Shown one piece after another: positions 1 through 3,805 of a stretch of 6,752 bases of DNA (its first letter is position 1; each line of letters begins with the position of its first letter). The DNA comes from Verrucomicrobiales bacterium (GTDB taxonomy: Bacteria > Verrucomicrobiota > Verrucomicrobiia > Verrucomicrobiales > DEV007). Where the stretch lies: assembly GCA_013003335.1 (NCBI GenBank), contig JABDJT010000456.1:1-6752 (forward strand). Reading direction: 5' to 3'. The position numbers and the translations under genes were made by a program. The notes beneath the pieces are model-generated. The model had not been told where the DNA came from. It saw nothing but the letters and a program-made list of their open reading frames with translations, and ran no database searches.

Positions 1-169
1 GGTCGATCCCCATGAGGAGGCCCCCGACGATCATTTGCGTGACCAACCAGGCGAACATCAGCAGAAAGCCCCAGCCCAGCGTGGCCCATGGTCCCCACGG
101 ACGAGTCGCAGCCAGGTGCCCGGGTAACGGCGGCGGTGATGCGGATGAATCGGTTGGCGCGGGTTCCAT
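1..169 (-). CDS. Putative CPBP-like intramembrane protease, N-terminal fragment (runs off window)
   Basis: Only the first 56 codons are present; the gene continues past the left edge. It starts at an ATG 5 bp after the stop of the upstream MBOAT gene on the same strand, so the two are probably co-transcribed and translationally coupled; no clear Shine-Dalgarno is visible. The N-terminal 22 or so residues are rich in Ala, Ser and Pro and look cytoplasmic and disordered. They are followed by RPWGPWATLGWG (residues 23-34) and a strongly hydrophobic stretch (about 32-53). The PWGPWATLG signature before the first membrane helix is, from memory, typical of CPBP (CAAX protease and bacteriocin-processing) family membrane proteins. 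The catalytic EExxxR and HxxxN-type motifs of that family would lie further on and cannot be checked here. That it is a membrane protein is well supported; the family is a tentative call. Confidence 0.5.
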   Translation of the reverse strand, partial: MEPAPTDSSASPPPLPGHLAATRPWGPWATLGWGFLLMFAWLVTQMIVGGLLMGID

Positions 170-174
170 GCGGA

Positions 175-1596
175 TCAGAACTGGAAATAGAGGAACGGGT
201 TGGCTCCCTGGGTGAACAGCATTCGCACGCTGATGTAGAGCAGGACCAGGCCGGCCGCGATTTTCCACGCGGTCGTTTTCTCGAGGAATTTTGCGGTTCG
301 CGGGGCGAAAAAGGCCATCACGAAGCAGAGGAGGAGAAAGGCGATATTCAGCGGACGAAGTTGCGTTGCCTGCAACAGTCCGGCCGCTTCCGCCTCACCG
401 CCGAACCCGAACATCGAGCCGAGATATCTCTGAGCGACCTCGAAATTCTCCGCCCGGAAAAATACCCAGGTGATCAGCACGATGATGAACGTGATCGCCA
501 CCCGAAGCGGGTTGGGCAGCTTCCCATACCACGAGTCTTTGCCCATGAGGCGTTCGAAAGCCAGCATCGCGCCGTGAATCGCGCCCCAGACCACGAAATT
601 CCACGACGCGCCGTGCCAGAGCCCGCCGATCAGCATGACAAGCATCAGGTTGATGTAGGTCCGGACCTCGCCTTTTCGATTTCCGCCGAGAGGGATGTAG
701 AGGTAGTCGCGGAGGAAACTCGACAGCGAAATGTGCCAGCGTCGCCAGAACTCAGTGATCGATTTCGATTTGTAGGGCGAATTGAAATTTTCCGGGAACC
801 GGAAGCCGAACATCCGGCCGAGACCGATTGCCATGTCGGAATAGGCCGAGAAATCGAAGTAAATCTGGAAGGCGTAAGCCGTCACCCCGATCCAGGCCAT
901 TGGAGTATTCAAAATGCCCTCGCCGGCCCCGAAACAGGCGTCAGCAATGTTTCCCATCGGGTTGGCGAGGATGATTTTCTTGGCGAATCCGAAATTGAAG
1001 CGGGTGAAACCGGCCACAAAGCCCGGCAGCGTATGATCTCGCTGCTGCAGTTGGTCGGCCACGCTGCCGTATCGAACGATCGGCCCGGCGACGAGCTGCG
1101 GGAACATCGAAACGTAACAGGCGAAGTCGATGAAATTCCGGGCCGGCACCGCATGACCCCGATACAAATCGATCGAGTAGCTCATCGACTGGAAAGTGTA
1201 AAATGAGATGCCGACCGGCAGGACAATCGTTCGGAAAAATTCGGGCACCTCCACCGCGCCGAGACCGAGCATTTGCGAGAGTCCGCTGACTTCGGTGGCG
1301 AAAAAGGCGCTGTATTTGAAAAACGCCAGCACGCTCAGGTTCATGATCACCGAGATATACATCCCGGCTTTCCGCCGTTTTTCTGACGCGCCGTCGGCCG
1401 TGATCATTTTGCCGCAGGCGTAGTCGATGATTGTCGAGCCGAGCATCAGAAGGGTGAACCACGGATTCCACCAGCCGTAGAACACGTAGCTCATCAGCGT
1501 GAGCATGAGATGCTTCATCGCCCGCGGTGATGCGTAATAGAGCAGCAGCGCGATCGGCAGGAAATAAAACAGGAAGATGTGGGAGCTGAAAACCAC
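175..1596 (-). CDS. MBOAT-family membrane-bound O-acyltransferase (AlgI/PatA/DltB type)
   Basis: This 473-residue polytopic inner-membrane protein belongs to the MBOAT family. Bacterial members move an acyl group, usually acetyl, across the membrane onto extracytoplasmic polysaccharide, peptidoglycan or teichoic acid. Family signatures seen in order are the N-terminus VFSSHIFLFYFLPI; SIDLYRG (141-147); FPQLVAGPIVRY (165-176); QIYFDFSAYSDMAIGLGR (244-261); EFWRRWHISLSSFLRDY (282-298, His288); and LWHGASWNF (326-334). His328 is the conserved membrane-embedded catalytic histidine of the family. About ten hydrophobic segments are visible and the length is normal for AlgI. The start is GTG at 1596: translation from it gives the family's standard N-terminus, and in that frame a stop lies upstream with no better start between. 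No AlgJ/AlgX-like or SGNH partner is next to it; the following gene is a CPBP-like membrane protein. The family is secure but the acceptor substrate is unknown, so no alg symbol is given. Confidence 0.95.
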   Translation of the reverse strand: MVFSSHIFLFYFLPIALLLYYASPRAMKHLMLTLMSYVFYGWWNPWFTLLMLGSTIIDYACGKMITADGASEKRRKAGMYISVIMNLSVLAFFKYSAFFATEVSGLSQMLGLGAVEVPEFFRTIVLPVGISFYTFQSMSYSIDLYRGHAVPARNFIDFACYVSMFPQLVAGPIVRYGSVADQLQQRDHTLPGFVAGFTRFNFGFAKKIILANPMGNIADACFGAGEGILNTPMAWIGVTAYAFQIYFDFSAYSDMAIGLGRMFGFRFPENFNSPYKSKSITEFWRRWHISLSSFLRDYLYIPLGGNRKGEVRTYINLMLVMLIGGLWHGASWNFVVWGAIHGAMLAFERLMGKDSWYGKLPNPLRVAITFIIVLITWVFFRAENFEVAQRYLGSMFGFGGEAEAAGLLQATQLRPLNIAFLLLCFVMAFFAPRTAKFLEKTTAWKIAAGLVLLYISVRMLFTQGANPFLYFQF

Positions 1597-1637
1597 GGGG
1601 CAAAAATCGGAAGCGAATCGTGTCGCGGAAGAGGAAA

Positions 1638-1680
1638 CGAGTCAACAGGGTTCGTTCGGCAAACCAACCCTGTTGGATCG
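1638..1680. repeat. Intergenic inverted repeat, copy 1 (CAACAGGGTT / AACCCTGTTG)
   Basis: A perfect 10-bp inverted repeat (1643-1652 and 1666-1675) encloses a 13-nt spacer. Extending both arms outward by five bases gives 13 of 15 matches (1638-1652 with 1666-1680). A second perfect 8-bp inverted pair, TTCGTTCG (1651-1658) with CGAACGAA (1685-1692), overlaps it and would form an alternative hairpin. The element lies about 40 bp upstream of the MBOAT start codon. It could be an operator, part of a REP-like or MITE-like element, or a structured leader; the sequence alone does not decide. Confidence 0.75.
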
Positions 1681-1721
1681 ATCACGAACGAAGGATGGAG
1701 ATGGTTTTAGTACTACGTTTT

Positions 1722-1775
1722 CGATTCAACAGGGTTCAGGCAGGCTTGCCGGTCAGAGTTGACCCTGTTGGATCG
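1722..1775. repeat. Intergenic inverted repeat, copy 2 (CGATTCAACAGGGT / ACCCTGTTGGATCG)
   Basis: The 14-bp arms at 1722-1735 and 1762-1775 match in inverted orientation at 13 of 14 positions. The single mismatch would be a U-G wobble in RNA, so a transcript could form an unbroken 14-bp stem. The loop holds a smaller hairpin (GGCA 1739-1742 with TGCC 1747-1750). The core and the trailing GGATCG are the same as in copy 1, 84 bp to the left, while the loops differ in length and sequence. It lies between divergently transcribed genes and no T-run follows either arm, which argues against a simple terminator. Confidence 0.75.
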
Positions 1776-1790
1776 TGAAACGCATTCCCC

Positions 1791-1828
1791 CCGGTTTTTC
1801 TTAGGTTTGCTTCCGCTTTTAAAACCGG
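1791..1828. promoter_or_regulatory. Operator-like dyad CCGGTTTT / AAAACCGG upstream of the ExbD gene
   Basis: A perfect 8-bp inverted repeat (1791-1798 and 1821-1828) is separated by 22 bp. The right arm abuts the proposed -10 hexamer and the dyad encloses the proposed -35, a layout expected of a repressor-binding site. No regulator gene is present in the window, so the role is inferred from position and symmetry only. Confidence 0.4.
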
Positions 1829-1834
1829 TAGAAT
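1807..1834 (+). promoter_or_regulatory. Candidate sigma70-type promoter for the ExbD operon
   Basis: TTGCTT (1807-1812) and TAGAAT (1829-1834) are separated by 16 bp and resemble -35 and -10 boxes. The -10 ends 8 bp before the ATG at 1843, so transcription would begin at about 1841-1843, giving a leaderless or nearly leaderless message. This fits the absence of any Shine-Dalgarno before the ExbD gene. A promoter further upstream is equally possible. Confidence 0.35.
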
Positions 1835-1842
1835 TTTGACCG

Positions 1843-2286
1843 ATGCCCCGCCGAACCAGCAGCCCGTTTGCGAAACACGAGGAACCGGATTTCAACGTAT
1901 CCGCCCTGATCGACGTGGCGTTTCTGCTGCTGATCTATTTCATCATCACCTCCACCCTTTCGAGGCGGGAGGCGGATTTGTCGATGGCCGTGCCGGGAAT
2001 TTCTGATTCGACGGGTTCGTCAGTGCAGATGGACCAGATGCGAATCGACGTTTCGGCCAGCGGAACGATCGTGGTGAACGGCGAACCGTTGGAAGCCGGG
2101 CCGGAGCAGCGGAATTTGCCGGACCTGGTGGATCGGCTGACGCGCTACGCGGCGATGGCGCGAATTGCACAGTCGGAGCCGGTCGTCATCGTGAATTGCA
2201 GCGGCGAGGTGACGGAGCAGCGGTTTATCGACGTTCTGAACGCGTGTCACATCGCCGGAATTTCCAACCTGGGGATCACGCAGTGA
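1843..2286 (+). CDS. exbD: ExbD/TolR-family biopolymer transport protein
   Basis: This 147-residue protein has the standard ExbD/TolR layout: a short cytoplasmic N-terminus (residues 1-20), one transmembrane helix (about 21-39) and a periplasmic domain of about 105 residues. The diagnostic motif DFNVSALIDVAFLLLIYFIIT (residues 16-36) contains Asp24, equivalent to the proton-carrying aspartate of E. coli ExbD and TolR. ExbD dimers sit inside an ExbB/TolQ pentamer and use the proton gradient to drive a TonB- or TolA-like partner across the periplasm. The length is close to that of E. coli ExbD. It is the first rightward gene after a divergent intergenic region, has no visible Shine-Dalgarno, and its stop overlaps the next start (TGATG). 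No ExbB partner lies before or after it in this window. The family is clear; whether it serves a Ton-, Tol- or gliding-type system is not. Confidence 0.93.
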   Translation: MPRRTSSPFAKHEEPDFNVSALIDVAFLLLIYFIITSTLSRREADLSMAVPGISDSTGSSVQMDQMRIDVSASGTIVVNGEPLEAGPEQRNLPDLVDRLTRYAAMARIAQSEPVVIVNCSGEVTEQRFIDVLNACHIAGISNLGITQ

Positions 2287-3773
2287 TGGGTTTGTTGCGG
2301 ACAATCGGCGAGTGGCTGGGGGATGCGTTTCGATTCATCGGAGGCTGGCTGCGGCAGAAATGGGTCGGGTTCAGTCGCACGACGCAGCTGGCCCTGATTG
2401 TGGCCGCGGTAATCCATTTGATTGCTCTGGTGATTGCGGCGTTTCAGATCGTCATCCCGGGTCGGAGCGAGCCGCCGCCATTGATTGCCGAAGTCGTGCA
2501 GCGGCCGGTCGTGCAGAACGTGGAGCGACAGCGGCTTTCGGCGGTAAAACAGGTTCGCCAGGCCCGGCCGAGTGCTTCGGCGGCGATTTCGAAAATGTCG
2601 CTGGCGAAAACGGACGCGGCAGTGCGGCTTCCGAAATCGCAGGTGCAACACACGCCGCAGACCCTTGGATACGGCACGGGAAACCTCGGGCTTGGGCAGG
2701 GATTCGGCCAGGGGCTGGGAATGGGTGGCGGGGCCGCCGGGAAATTTCCCGCAGCGATTCGCGGGCGATGTGTGCCGGGACAGCGGGCGCAGTTGTTGCA
2801 GCAGAACGGCGGCACGCCGGGTGTGGAAGTCGCGGTGGTGAAGGCACTGGACTGGCTGAAAGCGAATCAGAACGAGGACGGGACCTGGGGGAAGAGTCAC
2901 CAGGGCGCGATGACCGGTTTGGCCGTGCTGTGTTATCTCGGGCATTGTGAAACGCCGAAGTCGAGGAAGTACGGAGATTCCGTCACGAAAGGAATCCAGG
3001 CACTGATGTTGATGAGGAAAGAAAACCGGAAGGGTCTGATTTCCGATTCAGCCGGCAGCGGTTCGGTGTATGAACACGGGATCGGCACCTACGCGCTCGG
3101 CGAGGCCTACGCGATGGTCGGCGAGAACACGATTCCTGGTCTAAAAGAGGAATTTATCCGCGGGGTGAAAGTGATCATTGATGGCCAGAATATGAGCGGC
3201 GGCTGGGTTTACTATTACCTGCCCGACGGGGACGGCGATCTTTCGGTGACCGGCTGGCAGGTGCAGGCTTTGAAGGCGGCCAAGCAAATGAACATGGATA
3301 TCCCCGGTCTCCCGGAAGCGATCAATCGGGCCGGGGCGTTCGTGACAGGTCGGCAGGGCGACCTGGGTGGATTTGGATACAAGCGGCGGGGCGACAAGCA
3401 CAGCCTCACCGGCGTTGGGATTCTCTGCCTGCAATTCCTGGACTTTCCGAGCCGGCAGGCAGGGGAACGGGCGTTCAATTACTGGTTCGCCGAGCTGCCG
3501 CAGTTTTCCTACCAGGATAAATCGTGTGATTTGTATGCGGCGTATTATTTGAATCAGGCAGTGTTCAACTATGGCGGCACGTTCTGGAACCGGTGGAACG
3601 CACAAATGCAGCCGCAGTTATTGTCGGCGCAATCGCCGGATGGATCCTGGCCGGTGGAAGGTCGCGCCCTGTCGGAGGAACAGGCCCGGCGGGACGCGGA
3701 TGTTTATCGGACGACGCTTTGCTGCCTGATGCTCGAGGTGTATTACCGCTACCTGCCGGTCGGCGGACGTTGA
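2286..3773 (+). CDS. TonB-like anchored protein with prenyltransferase/squalene-oxidase repeat (alpha/alpha-toroid) domain
   Basis: This 495-residue protein starts at the ATG overlapping the ExbD stop codon. The frame stays open upstream to 2196, but that would run through the ExbD gene and add a non-hydrophobic, Arg-rich tail. Layout: a cytoplasmic N-terminus (1-32); one transmembrane helix (about 33-57) containing His44 in AAVIHLIALV, followed by VIPGRSEPPPLIAEVV, which resembles the N-terminus of TonB; a basic, Ala/Gln-rich periplasmic stretch (70-127); a Gly-rich linker (128-153); and an alpha/alpha-toroid domain (about 178-490). The toroid shows QW-like repeats: NQNEDGTWG (195-202), GQNMSGGWVY (300-309), GRQGDLGGFGY (355-365) and AQSPDGSWP (448-456), plus LSVTGWQVQAL (319-329). 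The DxDD catalytic motif of squalene-hopene cyclases is not seen, so a binding or scaffold role is more likely than cyclisation. Its pairing with ExbD suggests it is the energised partner; that function is inferred. Confidence 0.85.
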   Translation: MGLLRTIGEWLGDAFRFIGGWLRQKWVGFSRTTQLALIVAAVIHLIALVIAAFQIVIPGRSEPPPLIAEVVQRPVVQNVERQRLSAVKQVRQARPSASAAISKMSLAKTDAAVRLPKSQVQHTPQTLGYGTGNLGLGQGFGQGLGMGGGAAGKFPAAIRGRCVPGQRAQLLQQNGGTPGVEVAVVKALDWLKANQNEDGTWGKSHQGAMTGLAVLCYLGHCETPKSRKYGDSVTKGIQALMLMRKENRKGLISDSAGSGSVYEHGIGTYALGEAYAMVGENTIPGLKEEFIRGVKVIIDGQNMSGGWVYYYLPDGDGDLSVTGWQVQALKAAKQMNMDIPGLPEAINRAGAFVTGRQGDLGGFGYKRRGDKHSLTGVGILCLQFLDFPSRQAGERAFNYWFAELPQFSYQDKSCDLYAAYYLNQAVFNYGGTFWNRWNAQMQPQLLSAQSPDGSWPVEGRALSEEQARRDADVYRTTLCCLMLEVYYRYLPVGGR

Positions 3774-3805
3774 AGGTCTTCGGCTTTATCCTGAATTTTT
3801 TCTGA

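Noticed and set aside
88..1206. A 372-codon open frame on the plus strand, antisense to the MBOAT gene
   Set aside because: Its translation is highly charged, rich in Glu, Arg and His with no domain or hydrophobic pattern, as expected from the complement of a GC-rich membrane-protein gene. The opposite strand carries unmistakable MBOAT motifs.
1641..1775. The two palindromes read as a CRISPR array or as terminators
   Set aside because: There are only two units, with unequal spacers inside the palindromes and no direct repeats of CRISPR length. Both lie upstream of divergent genes and have no T-run, so terminators are not expected there.
1713..1895. A 60-codon minus-strand open frame spanning repeat copy 2 and the ExbD start
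   Set aside because: It runs through the palindromes and the candidate promoter, has no domain and no visible ribosome-binding site, and overlaps the conserved ExbD N-terminus.
2196..2285. An upstream ATG extension of the toroid protein
   Set aside because: The 30 extra codons lie entirely within the ExbD gene in another frame and encode an Arg-rich, non-conserved-looking tail. The ATG at 2286, overlapping the ExbD stop, gives a natural TonB-like N-terminus.
3771..3805. A possible terminator between the toroid and TPR genes (small GAAG/CTTC palindrome followed by a T-run)
   Set aside because: The stem is only 4 bp with a 2-nt loop and is about 15 nt away from the T-run, so it cannot act as an intrinsic terminator; the short gap fits an operon.
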